From Dysidea avara (lineage: Eukaryota; Porifera; Demospongiae; Dictyoceratida; Dysideidae), in NCBI RefSeq assembly GCF_963678975.1, contig NC_089280.1:15970780-16034779 (forward strand): DNA of 64,000 nucleotides. The letters run 5' to 3'. Below are positions 34,172 through 44,875 of the stretch, one piece after another (position 1 is the stretch's first letter; every line of letters starts with the position of its first letter). The translations under genes were made by a program, and so were the position numbers. The notes under the pieces are model-generated. The model saw only the letters and a list, made by a program, of their open reading frames with translations, ran no database searches and was not told the DNA's origin.

Positions 34172-34330
34172 GTACATTTTTTTGATCTTGGAATGAAATA
34201 CATATATAAGTCTGTCTTCAATAATCATCATTGTGTCCGCATAGAAAAGAAGAAATGTGAGTAAAAAGAAACCTCAAAGTCAGCCATAGGCTAGTTTTTG
34301 GGCCTTATAAAGTACAGAAAGAAATGAAAT

Positions 34331-34592
34331 CCACACAAAAACAGCCAAGCTGTGAAAAAATGGTGCGGCCTTAAAAATCCTGGGTGAAAAAGTTGTGAAA
34401 TCAAAGGTGGTGGCCAAGAAATGGTTGCAATGATGTTAATGCAAAAAAAATTAATAATGGGGCATTGTTAAAATTTAATAGCATTAACATCATTGCAGCC
34501 ATTGCTTGGTCACCACCTTTGATTTCACAACTTTTTTCACCCAGGCTTATTAAGGCCGCACATTTTTTCACAGCTTGGCTGTTTTTGTGTGG
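34331..34592. repeat. Long hairpin: 112-bp inverted arms, 38-bp loop
   Basis: 34331-34442 and 34481-34592 are reverse complements with few mismatches (left arm begins CCACACAAAAACAGCCAAGC). A transcript across it would form a long dsRNA stem. A related single arm is at 23165-23290. No target duplication was seen. Confidence 0.88.
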
Positions 34593-34834
34593 TATGGCTT
34601 CTATGAACAATTTCGCGAATTTAAATTTTCACGAATTTACATTGTCACAAATTGATACGAAAGTCGAAAGATCTTTAGCCTCAGGTCAAATTTAATTCAC
34701 CGATTGAACATTCATGAGAATTCTACTGTATATGCAACAAACCATTGTCACTTGCAGCTGATTTATATATACAGAGCTCCTGGATTTATTAATAAATACT
34801 GTAACAATAGAGTAATTTCTAAGCCACTAATATG

Positions 34835-35389
34835 CAGGGGCGGATCTAGGGGGTTTCTGAGGTTTCCAGAAACTGGTCAAGTGTATTTTACAGTGATTTG
34901 CAATGGTACAAAAGTTCAGATCGAAATACTTTAATAGAACAGTCAACCACTCTAATAGAACAGCCACATTTCGTATTTCTCTTAAGAACTGCAAGTACAC
35001 CTGTAGCTAGCTAGCTGCTTTATTTACCTGTGCAAACACAGTAAAAAATGGTCCAAAATCTTATAACATAGTGTTAAAATTTGAAAATTTTCCTGGGGGC
35101 ATGCCCCAAGATCTCCAGAACAACATCCATGTCTGTTATATGCATCAAACGTCAAATTTGCTGTCCCTTAATTCTTTAGTCTGCACCTGATACTGTACCA
35201 GAAGCAAGCACAATTAAGCAGCTTACATTATACCTAACACAATTCTATTTTAAAACTGTTGATATTGTTACCAGATTCAATTTCAAATTACACAATTTTC
35301 TGGAAAATCTTGCCCCATACCCCTATATTTAAATTTGCGTATAGCAAAAGTTTGGAAACCAGTCACCAAAATTCCTGGGGCCACCCCTG
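34835..35389. mobile_element. GGCGGATC-end MITE, 555 bp
   Basis: The left end is CAGGGGCGGATCTAGG; the right end reads CAGGGGTGGCCCCAGG in reverse complement. The flanks share aatatg (34829-34834 and 35390-35395). Two diverged motif copies lie at 34919-34970. Confidence 0.72.
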
Positions 35390-35529
35390 AATATGAATGT
35401 GACTGCAGTAGCCACAAACTACGTAGGATGTTATAAGTATTGTTTGTTAATTTGCTTCTGTGTTTACAGAAATTTAACCCCATGTGCATGAATATGTTAC
35501 TCTTTGTTTGTTGATATCAAGTGAAATTG

Positions 35530-35950
35530 ATTGTTTGATCGAACATGACCATAAAATGATCATCACCAACTTCTACTCGCGATAGCCAACAGGAATAAGA
35601 TTTGTAGAGTAATGCATCTTTAAAATGTGAATCATTACTGTGTGAATTTTCATCTGCAAATATGAAGGGGATTGCAAATTGAATGTTTTTGAGAAAAATC
35701 CATTAATAAAAATGACAACAGTGGTGGCCCAGTCCTAGGACACTCCCTGGAGGCACCCCTTATAGAATATCACATATATCTGAGAATGAGTCTGCATTGT
35801 GTTGGCAGTTATACTTCAGATAAGCTTGAAACCACTTCCATACTGTCCCATGCAGCTATTCCAACAGAATGCAGTATGATCATTAGAAACAGACTCAAAG
35901 GCTTTTCTGTAATCCAATATTTACAACATTAACTTCACACTCTACAACTT
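35530..35950 (-). pseudogene. Decayed LINE reverse transcriptase fragment, shared with 40480-40900
   Basis: On the minus strand, pieces read Lys-Ala-Phe-Glu-Ser-Val-Ser-Asn-Asp-His, Gly-Cys-Leu-Gln-Gly and Phe-Ala-Asp-Glu-type boxes of reverse transcriptase. The same relic lies at the same place 3' of Ig gene D, so the LINE was there before the C/D duplication. Confidence 0.7.
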
Positions 35951-37076
35951 TTTGAACAAATAATACTCATTGTTTTGATTTGAATGCTATATAACAGTAG
36001 CCAGACATATGGATGTGCGAGCTATAAGGACAATAGTATACTAGTTATGTGATACATGTAAGTAGTCTAAACATATAATCAGGAGCGGGAGATATTTTGA
36101 TTTTGTACTTAGATGGTTAATTCATCAAGCACATGGCAACAAAGCATTGCAATATTAATTATACTTAAGGTTGTCAGTTGTTTACGACATAAATAATTCT
36201 TAATACACAAATGTGTAGTGGATTCAGTTACATACATGTTTATCACGATATAACTTTATTTGGATTGCACATAATTTCTTGGTTCTGCACAATTTTTTAT
36301 ACACTTGAACCCCATGCAAAGATGTCTGTTTCCTATGGTAATAACTACGTAACTAGGATTTATGAAGTAATTGGAGTCCCCAGTAAAATAGGTCTTCAAA
36401 GACTAGACAGGTATACATATTTTGCAGACTTTCAGTCGCAAATAAATTTTATACTATTGTATAGCTATACACCAGTACAGTATTAACTACACTGTATGTG
36501 GTGCAAGTACATGTATATTGAGGAGTTTTTCCTTAAGAGAAAAATTTAGACACAGCATCCAGCAATGATGATGATGATGTTTTACTATCTCCTGGAGAAT
36601 ATGAAGATGACACCACAAACTAAAAATCACTTTGTGTACCTTTGCTGATAGTCACTTGATGGGTTAGTTGATCTACAACACTTCCATCTCTTATAGTGAA
36701 CACTAGACACTGATATTTGCTATCATGTTTCACAGAGTGGACAGTGAGGTGGTGAGTGACCTGAAACTTGGAGACACAGAAATGGAGTGATCATCATCTC
36801 CATTTTGGATGATGGAACTATTATACAACCATCCCACCCAGTAGTGATTTGGATCACCATCCACTCAGTTCACATGATAAAGTGATGGTCTAGTAACATT
36901 AACATTAACCAGATTGCTGATTATTATTGGTTTCGATATCACTGTATGTAGGTGCAAGACAGTAATAAAATCATCCTATACATGTTGTGTGCTATTTACC
37001 TTGAACTGATTTACTGCAGCGTCACTACTGCTGACCCGGATGACTATTGCAACTTCATCCTAGCTGTAGGTTGAAG

Positions 37077-37107
37077 ACCCCCCCCCCCCCCCCCAAAAAA
37101 AAAAAAG
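37077..37107. repeat. Poly-C followed by poly-A
   Basis: About 17 C then 13 A in a row, a homopolymer pair inside the hAT-like element; the length may be uncertain in any assembly. Confidence 0.85.
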
Positions 37108-37135
37108 TCATCACCTACTGACAATAGCTACCCCT

Positions 37136-37682
37136 TAGTCTCGCGTGGCCAGACCCTTTCCGCGCAGCCGCTTATCGATTGGAAATTATAAGCGCCGCGC
37201 TACAGGGGTCTGGAATAGTTCACGTATTTAAAAAAATCTACAATCCCCAGTGGTTGGAGAGTGTAAATTGGCTCACGCGATCCCTTAATCGCCAAAGTGA
37301 TCTGATTACTGAAGAATGGGCTGAAGAAGGCCTCTGGAGGTTACGGGTATCGACCCGTGTAGGTTTTTCCTTCTACCTACTACTGAATCTTCAACAAGTA
37401 CGGCTGAATAAAGACAAACAAGCTCAGCTCATCTCGAGTTACAAGGAAAGTAGGCGAAAGGTTTTAAGCGGATTTTGCCGATCAAAACAGACTAAAGATT
37501 CAAGGGAACACACGTTGCATTTTGTACCTTTGTATCTTAGGTGTTACCCAATCAATCAATTGTCACCAATAACGTGTCGAAAAATTTCATGTTCATGAAC
37601 TATTCCAGACCCTTGTAGCGCGGCGCTTATAATTTCCAATTGTTAAGCGGCTGCGCGGAAAGGGTCTGGCCACGCGAGACTA
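37136..37682. mobile_element. Mutator-like MITE with inverted repeats of about 89 bp
   Basis: Both ends begin TAGTCTCGCGTGGCCAGACC. The arms (37136-37224 and 37594-37682) are complementary with only about four differences. A perfect 9-bp duplication, gctacccct, flanks it (37127-37135 and 37683-37691). Long arms plus 9 bp are the Mutator (MULE) signature. A frame of 139 codons (37179-37598) runs from arm to arm but has no recognised domain; the middle 370 bp might be captured host sequence. Confidence 0.9.
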
Positions 37683-39226
37683 GCTACCCCTCACCATAGA
37701 TACCCTCAGTTTTGTGCTACATACTGCACTTACTAATAAATGGGCGTAGCTGAGCGTATGTTGGTAACGCGATAAGTGGGCGTGGCTCACGAAAGAGCTA
37801 CGCGATAGCGTTCATAAGTTTCCACGTCGTCAAACGAACAATTTCGTTTCTCACGTGATCCAAACCGGGTCGGATCCGGATGACCCGGAGAAAATGTGAC
37901 CCGGATGACCCGACCCGGTTTCAACGCTGGTTTACTGATCATTTCATTCTTGTTGTTTGTGTTACATTCCAAATCAAAAGAAATGTTACTCTTTGAGCAG
38001 GTAATCTTAAAGTTGTTAATGTCGTTTGCACGTCATAGAGCTGACTGAACCCATTAAAATTGCTCCATCAACTTAACCGTGCAATTTGGACCCATCCCAC
38101 TAATTAGTATGTACATGGGTTTATTTGCTCCAGTAAAACTGCAGCTTCCATTGACCAATTCTCCATCATAATGGCTACCAGAAATGCCAAGCTCAACCTT
38201 AGAATCTCCTAAGCAGCAAAGATGCCTATGTTATAGTTATAGTAAAGTATAGATCCTCACCTTTGCATATAAGTGCTATCAGTAAGAGGCTTGCGGTTGT
38301 AGGAATTCCAGTCATCTTGATAAAATTGCAGCAAAATCAGTTATGCATAATATATTATGAACTGTTGCAACTCAGTATACCATAAGCACTGCTTTTATAT
38401 AAGCTAAGTATATACTCTAGTTATGCTTTCCCTGGGACACCATCAATTGTACACTTTCTGCTACACACAATATAGAAGTGAGTTTAGAAAATCACCTTAC
38501 CATTGTCTATTTATCAATTCAGTTTCATTGAAAATGATATTGTACTTGCTGTGAGATATACTATTCCATTATGTTATCAGTGTGAGATCATGCTTGTTGA
38601 GTTGTTGTACAGTGCATATGTGACTGAATTACCTAGGCGGGTGCATTTGACATGTCAAAGATTTAGCTCTTAAAATGTTGAATGTACTTACACGTAATTG
38701 TGGGTAGCATTGATATTTGATAATAAATATCTTTGATTGTTTCAGAACACCATGTAATTAAAATGCTAATTGTTTCATTTACTGTTTGCAATAAACACCT
38801 TTTATGTCAACAGCATTTAACACCATACAATAAATTCAGTAAATTCTTCAAAACTGTGGGATATTTATCTAAGGATTTCCTATATGAATGGTGGGATATA
38901 GTTACACATGCAGTCTTAAATATAAACATGATCATTTTTTTGTTTGGGTGTGGCATGTATTCATGCAAATTGTTTTGAGAACATTATCAGAAGTTATAAG
39001 TTTTATTTCCCTGGGATGGTGCACCCATTGTCCATTCAAACTATTGATCTTTCAAATACAACACTGACAAACAATTGTGTCATGGACGAGGACATGGATC
39101 CATTTGTAGTTAGCTGGTATTTCCCTATGCTTTATTCAGTTATACAACTAGTATGTCAGAAGTTTTATCTGAAGTGTATGGAAAATAATTATAATGGAAA
39201 CCCATGACATGGATGCTTTTGTACAG

Positions 39227-39285
39227 GACCCACCAGTATTGAAGCCACCTGATGATGCTCCTATCCTCCAGTTGTCACAGCATGA
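39227..39285 (+). pseudogene. Fragment of the death-domain 3 exon
   Basis: It follows TTTTGTACAG and matches the start of the exon at 13439 (CAGTATTGAAGCCACC, GATGATGCTCCTATCCTCC) with deletions. It lies at the same place relative to Ig copy C as 25735 does to copy B. Confidence 0.7.
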
Positions 39286-39599
39286 TTAACTTTGCCACAC
39301 TGCATGGACTACCAAGTTTTAAGCAACTTCTCTAATTTTCGACTAAATGATTCAAGCATTTATAGGTACAAAACTTGCATAAAATCCTAGCATGCATGCA
39401 AAATAATAAACAATATTTCCGAAACTAGCAGTTCACAAAAACTAAACAAAATTACAGTACACAATAAACAACTCTTAAGAAAATCTGTACACTCTTTACA
39501 AGTTATGCAATTACAAAAATCACCAATAAGGTAACTGGAAACGGTGGAAATGGAATCCGGAAATGATCAAATTGTCATATAAATGTACCCTGGAGTACA

Positions 39600-40310
39600 A
39601 CCCTGCCACCTCTTAAAGACCACCTCCATACAAAGACCGCAGTGTAATTAGATCTCAAAGATGGCTAAAACATACTTACTGACCTTATAAATTCATAAGA
39701 CCATTTCATGGTTACCTTTAAAAGACCACCCTCTTTATAAAGTCCACCTCTTCAGATATGTAATAATTGCTAAGTTCCAAATATCTATTTCATGACTTTA
39801 TCAAAACAGCTAGGTCAGTAAAAAAGCTAGACACACACTTAAGGTCATCTTTTTATATATAGACCTCATTTTCTTTCGATACCGTAGGTTGTAGCATACT
39901 AGCTACATTCCAATTGCATCGGCTATTTTGTATGACACATTCTGGTATCATTAATTAACCAATGTTTATACAGATAGCCAAATGACTTCAGTGAAGTGTG
40001 GACCAAAATATAGGATATGACATTTATTGACCCCTTTCTATGAATCATTAAATACATGTTTGAAGCTTATAAGTAGTACCATCAAGAGTTCATAGTAAAG
40101 ACCATCCTCACTATTTTTATTATGACCTCTTGTTACTATGTAAAGAGGTGGTCAATCATGGTCATTGTAAAATGTGACCATGAAGTGGTCTAATCAATAA
40201 GATCATCAAGTATGCCTTAGCTATCTTTAGAACCTAATTACAATGTGATCTTTGTGCAGAGGTGGTCTTTGTAAAAAGGTGGTCTTTAAGATGTGACCAC
40301 TAAGTGAGGT
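39600..40310. mobile_element. Foldback element rich in GGTGGTC / GACCACC words
   Basis: The outer part of the left side (CTCTTAAAGACCACCTCC, then ACAAAGACCGCAGTGTAATTA) is the inverse of the right side (TAATTACAATGTGATCTTTG, then AGGTGGTCTTTAAGA). Further GTGGTC copies are spread through both arms. The same words occur in the arms of the 14640-16250 element, so both may be one superfamily. No clear target duplication. Confidence 0.65.
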
Positions 40311-40479
40311 GTTCATGAGCATGGATATGATGGTCTTTGCTTGTCGATATCAAGTGAAGTCACCAATGGGTCTGGGATTTTTTCTACATTCTTCACGTTT
40401 TAGTTACACATTTCCCTGTATTCGCAGCTTTAAGCCTTCTCACAGGTCCCTAGTGAGATAGCATTCATAGAAATTGATT

Positions 40480-40900
40480 GTTTGATTGAATGTGACCATA
40501 ACTTATTACTCACACTGATCATCACCAACTTTTATTGGGTACTTAATAACACAGCCCACAGGAATAAGATTTGTAGAGTAATGCATCTTTAAAGTGTGAA
40601 TATTCATTGTGTCAATTGTCATCTGTAAAACAATGTAAGGGATTGCAAATTGAATGTTTTTGAGAAAATCCAATAAAAAACATGACAAGCAATAGAGATC
40701 CAGTTCTAAGACACACTCTTAAGACACCCATGATAGAACATTGTATATATCTGAGAATGAGCCTCCAATTTTGATACATTGGTAGTGATATTACAGATTA
40801 GCTTGAAACTACTTCCATATTCTGTCCCAGCTATTCCAACAGAATGCAGTTCGTTGAGTAGACAATCATGAGAAACAGAGTAAAAGCTTTTCATTTACAA
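40480..40900 (-). pseudogene. Decayed LINE reverse transcriptase fragment, partner of 35530-35950
   Basis: Minus-strand frames 40706-40894 and 40506-40688 read Lys-Ser-Phe-Tyr-Ser-Val-Ser-His-Asp-Cys-Leu-Leu-Asn-Glu-Leu-His-Ser-Val-Gly (the KAFDxVxHxxLLxKL box) and Phe-Leu-Lys-Asn-Ile-Gln-Phe-Ala-Ile-Pro. It lies 3' of Ig gene D. Confidence 0.75.
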
Positions 40901-41474
40901 CACCAACTTCACACTGTACAACTTTTCTAGTAGCTAATTGCTATGGTTTGATTGCTAACAGTAGCCAGACATGTGGATGTGTGAGCTGTAGGGACAATAT
41001 AGTATACTAGCTATGTGTTACATATAGTTCAGGAGCATCTAGCTGGTGGGAGATTTTTGTACCTAGATGGTTAATTTAACATAATGTAGATGGCAACAAA
41101 GCATTGCAATATTATACTCAAGATTGTCCATTGTTGGAGGCATAAATAATTCTTATTACACACATGTAGTGGATTCAGTTGTATACATACATATTTATCA
41201 CACAACAACTTTATTTGGATTGCACATAATTTCTTGGTTCTGCACAACTTTTTACGCACCTGAACCTCATGCAAAGCTGTTTTCTTTGATAAATAACTAT
41301 GTAACCAAAGTAATTGGAGTTACTAGAATTCCCCAGTAGTAGCTTGTATTATATTGGTACATATTTTGTAGACTTTCATTTGCAAATAAATTTCATATTA
41401 TTGTATATATGGCTATACCCCAGTACAGTATTAACCACACTGTATGTAATGCAAGTACATTTATATTGAGGAGT

Positions 41475-42341
41475 TCAGAAAAATTTAAACACAGCATCCA
41501 ACAATGATGATGATGATGTTTTACTATTACCTAGAGAATAATTATGTAGTTGACACCATAAACCTTATGATTGCTTTGTATACCTTTACTGATAGTCACT
41601 TGATGGGTTAGTTGATCTACTGCACTTCCATCTCTTATTGTGAACACCTGACACTGATATTTGCCATCATGTTTCACAGAGTGGACAGTGAGGTGGTGAG
41701 TGGTGCCTTGTAGTGACCTGAAGCTTGGAGACACAGAAACAGAGTGATCATCATCTCCATTTTGGATGATGGAACTTTTATAAAACCATCCCACCCAGTA
41801 TTGGTTTGGATCACCATCCACTTCACATGATAAAGTGATGGGTAGACCAGGTCTAGTAACAGTAGCATTAACTGGATTGCTGATAATTGTTGGTTTGGAT
41901 ATCACTGTAGGTGTAAAGACAGTAATAATATCATTTTATACATGTTGTCCTATTTACCTTGCACTGGTTTACTAATCATTTCATTCTTGTTGTTAGTGTT
42001 GCATTCCAAGTCAAATGAAATATTACTCTTTGAGCAGGTAATCTTAAAGTTGTTAATGTAGTTTGCACGTCGTAGAGCTGGGCCCACTAACATTGCTCCA
42101 TCAACTGTGCAATTTGGACCCATCCCACTAATGCGTATGTACATGGGTTTATTTGTTCCAGTAAAAGTGCAATTTCCATTGACTGCTTCTCCATCATGAA
42201 GAGTATGGGAAATTTTAAGCTCAATCTTTGCATCTCCTATATGAATATGCAGTGTTAGCATTTCAGAAATATGTTCAAATCCTCACCTTTACATATGAGC
42301 GCTATCACTATGAGACTTGTTGTAGCAGCAATCCCAATCAT
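41475..42341 (-). CDS. Ig gene D: secreted two-Ig-domain protein, intact
   Basis: Four exons: 42287-42341, 41958-42236, 41584-41904 and 41475-41530; introns of 50, 53 and 53 bp; all phase 1. The 236-residue protein has a signal peptide (Met-Ile-Gly-Ile-Ala-Ala-Thr-Thr, then Leu-Ile-Val-Ile-Ala-Leu-Ile-Cys). It has a first Ig-like domain with Asn-Cys-Thr-Phe-Thr-Gly and Asn-Ile-Ser-Phe-Asp-Leu-Glu-Cys, a second Ig domain with Leu-Ser-Cys-Glu, Val-Gly-Trp-Phe-Tyr and Tyr-Gln-Cys-Gln, and a Ser4 tail ending Ala-Val-Phe-Lys-Phe-Phe. It is very similar to gene A. The second Ig domain is better conserved between A and D than the first domain and tail. No membrane span. Promoter TATA element at about 42421. 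Confidence 0.83.
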
Positions 42342-42711
42342 CTTGATTGAAGATAATATATAATTGCAGCACACTCAGTTAGTTACAGTAGCCGGTTTGA
42401 ACTAGCATAGGGTGAGAGCTGCTTTTATAGGCTGCATCCTGGCCATGCATTTCTTTTAAACACAATGTAGAAATCATTTATCGAATTAAGAAAATCACCT
42501 TAAGTTTTGTTTGACATTAATTAACAATTCAGTTTCTTGGGAATTGCAGCTCTACACTACATGGTAATTCTATTGACTATCAGTTTGAGATCAAATTTGT
42601 TGTACAGTATATACATAATATACACAAACCACTTTGATGAAAAATAGTCTCAGCAAGTTTATTACTTGTACATATATTTCAGCAACTTTTCAATTGCACT
42701 TAATATAACAT

Positions 42712-42765
42712 CTTTAACCATGCAGGCTGTAGGACCATACAGACCTTCAGCACTTGGGCTGTTCA
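42712..42765 (-). repeat. LINE 3'-tail-like fragment
   Basis: Its reverse complement (CAAGTGCTGAAGGTCTGTA, then TCCTACAGCCTGC) matches the blocks at 43331-43375 and 53985-54069. Such short recurring blocks ending in A/T runs are probably LINE 3' ends. Confidence 0.5.
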
Positions 42766-42769
42766 GTAA

Positions 42770-44240
42770 AACAGTAAAATAAAATATATGTATATATGCT
42801 ACTGGACTGAATTTGTTCATGGAAAATTTAATTCAGTTTACAATCAAACAAGCTGGATGCAACAGATAACAATTAACAAGGCACTGTACTGTATATTTAC
42901 ACAGTACACACGCAAAAAGTCTATCACATCATTAAACAATTAGAGCATACAGTTGTGTTTGTTATAAATTTATATTAGCAAATTCCATTATTAGAATATG
43001 TCATAAATACAATTCTTAAAACAAGCATGCAATACTATACTACAATGATGTTAAATGTAGTTTAATGAATGTCATGGTTCAATAATGTGGAAGTCTTACT
43101 AATGTGGACTGGATGCATACTACCTGACGTGATTACTGTAATGATAGTCTTATTAAGTGATAAGGTGGTTATTACAAGGTTAATTTTCTGGAAAGTGATC
43201 GCATTTACCCATACCATCTTAAATAAATCAGCTATACTGCTGACAGTTACTTTGAAACTTGTCAGAAGTAGTTTATTTTAAAGTTTTATTTCCCAAAATT
43301 TTCTTTGAATGGTTTGTATTATTGTATTGTATTAATGCTTTACAGTGACCAGCACTGAAGGTCATTTGAACCATATGCAACTACAACAAACTATACCAGT
43401 TAGCCCACACATACATATGTCACCCATTGTTGTCATTCAAACTATTGTTATTTCGAATACAGGGAATTATGAAGCACAACATCCAGCTGCAATGACTAAA
43501 AGACTACAACTATAGCCTTAGCTTAAAGAGCAGGCTGTGAGGAAGAGTGGGTATTTTCTATGCATGGTTGATAGTAAATGAATATAATCAGTATAATTTT
43601 GTGTTTTGAAATACATATTATGTGCGCTATATAGCTAGTCACGTGATTCATTGAGTCAAATTTAAATGTCTAAACAGTTTCAGTTAAGGGAGGGCTTGTG
43701 TGATAAAGTGTCAGTAGAGGGGTCAGATTTCTAATACTCATGCATGCATAGCATGGTCCAGCTAGGAGGTTTGGAGGCATGCTTCCTTAAAAACAAATTA
43801 AAATAGCTATATCATGAGATTTTAACAGTGAATTATTATATGTTATTGCACAGTATACATCATATATACAAACTACTGAATCACTCACATATATACCACA
43901 TTGTGGTGAACTAAATTTGTACATGGAACGTTTGCTATAAATTGCAATCAAACAATCCGAATACATGTAGGTAACAGTTTACAAGGTCCTTGGACTGTTT
44001 TTTGCACATACTATCACATGATTAAACAATTAGAGCATACAATTGTGCTTATGAAAATCTGTATTAGTAAACCGTGTAGTGCAGCATAAATGAAATTCTT
44101 AACCCATGATATATGCATGAATTTCTACTACAGTTGTACTAGTCCAATGACAAGGTCACAATTAATCAATGTTATGGCTCAATTATGTAAATCATACTAA
44201 TGATGATATAAAATGTGCCCTATATATAGCTGTGTTTGGA
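42770..44240. repeat. Diverged local duplication of about 330 bp (42790-43120 and 43905-44240)
   Basis: The two stretches share, in order, GTTTACAA, CTATCACAT, ATTAAACAATTAGAGCATAC, AATTCTTAA and ATGTTATGGCTCAAT-type words. No coding potential in either. A short tail-like piece at 43331-43375 lies between them. Confidence 0.65.
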
Positions 44241-44384
44241 CTGAATATATTATGTTACGATCACAATTACAATCATCATCCTGAAACTGGTGACAAATCA
44301 TTAGTCTGCATAGTTACTATCACATGAATATAACAATCAATGTAATATGACAGCAGATGGCTATATACCAATCTGTGTCAGTGT

Positions 44385-44875
44385 TTGGAGGAGGATGGAC
44401 AGCATTGCAGAGCATGGCTGTCCCAATGGATGGCATAGTGATACTTACTCTGATTTTAGTTTCTGTCATCAAGCTAATACTGGCAATTGTTTTGCTTCCT
44501 ATATACTTCAACTCTAATGGAGTGAACTATCAAAAGTGTGTGGAAGAGCAAGAGGTTGTGAAAAGGGAACTAAATATGTACTCTACGTGGTCTTCTAATA
44601 TGGTGTTCATGCATGGCAGTCAAACAAATACTGGCTACTATGTATACAGACTATAATATTAAACACTTGTGGCCTCAGCAACAGACATGTCTGGTCTTAT
44701 GTTACTGGATATTTTCAATTATTTTGACAATCATATACAATCTTCTATTGCTCAGCTATGTGCTGTAGGTAATGGACCAAATTTGTGGACACATTATTAC
44801 TGTGAACCAGAAGCTGCTGATACACTTAATTGTGCTGTTATTAATGACCTATATATAATGAGATAGATCTGGTTG
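44385..44875 (+). pseudogene. Decayed gene of the GGGWT / CPxGW / NGVNYxKVCGRxRG extracellular family
   Basis: Read across three frames, the stretch gives Gly-Gly-Gly-Trp-Thr-Ala, then Gly-Cys-Pro-Asn-Gly-Trp, then Asn-Ser-Asn-Gly-Val-Asn-Tyr-Gln-Lys, Val-Cys-Gly-Arg-Ala-Arg-Gly-x-x-Lys-Gly-Thr, His-Val-Trp-Ser-Tyr-Val-Thr-Gly, and finally His-Tyr-Tyr-Cys-Glu-Pro. This order of boxes is that of a Cys-rich secreted/lectin-like module common in sponge and cnidarian proteins, mostly without a known function. Frame shifts and stops (for example near 44410, 44540 and 44597) show it is dead. The apparent membrane span of the frame at 44357-44656 is a shifted-frame artefact. No signal or flanking exons were found. 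Confidence 0.6.

Larger units (their letters stand above)
33787..34175. mobile_element. Composite repeat with CTCTATTAGAG motifs and a SINE-like core
   Basis: Motif copies lie at 33787-33812, about 34052, 34084-34100 and 34150-34166. A tRNA-derived segment is inside (33855-33950) and the right part is a hairpin (34076-34171). The outer borders could not be fixed. Confidence 0.45.
37017..37929. mobile_element. hAT-like element inside Ig copy C exon 2
   Basis: It begins CAGCGTCACTACTGC and ends TTTCAACGCTG. The flanks atttactg (37009-37016) and gtttactg (37930-37937) are an 8-bp duplication with one difference. The intact paralogues at 18907 and 41958 show the empty site. It has repeated GACCCGGATGACC words near both ends and is far more GC-rich than its host. 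A Mutator-like element is nested in it; without that it is only about 357 bp. Confidence 0.8.
36533..38315 (-). pseudogene. Ig copy C: pseudogene split by transposons
   Basis: All four exons can be traced: 38261-38315 (signal peptide), 37000-38208 (exon 2 with a 913-bp insertion), 36640-36941 and 36533-36591 (Ser-rich tail, still open). Exon 2 has extra bases near 38070 that shift the frame, and the hAT element at 37017-37929 lies 17 bp inside its 3' edge. Exon 3 has lost 12 bp in the region of the Ser-Leu-Gln-Gly loop and further bases near 36870. The TATA region is kept. Not functional. Confidence 0.87.
35505..39290. repeat. Segmental duplication unit 1 (Ig copy C block)
   Basis: The block runs from the LINE relic through the 3' flank, Ig copy C and its 5' flank to the death-exon fragment. 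It matches, in the same order and direction, about 40330-43460 around Ig gene D. Later insertions (hAT plus Mutator-like at 37017-37929) account for much of the length difference. Confidence 0.78.

Noticed and set aside
37179-37598. 139-codon frame as a host gene
   Set aside because: Starts and ends inside the arms of a Mutator-like MITE.
44357-44656. 99-residue membrane protein
   Set aside because: The hydrophobic stretch arises from a shifted frame of a decayed extracellular-protein gene.
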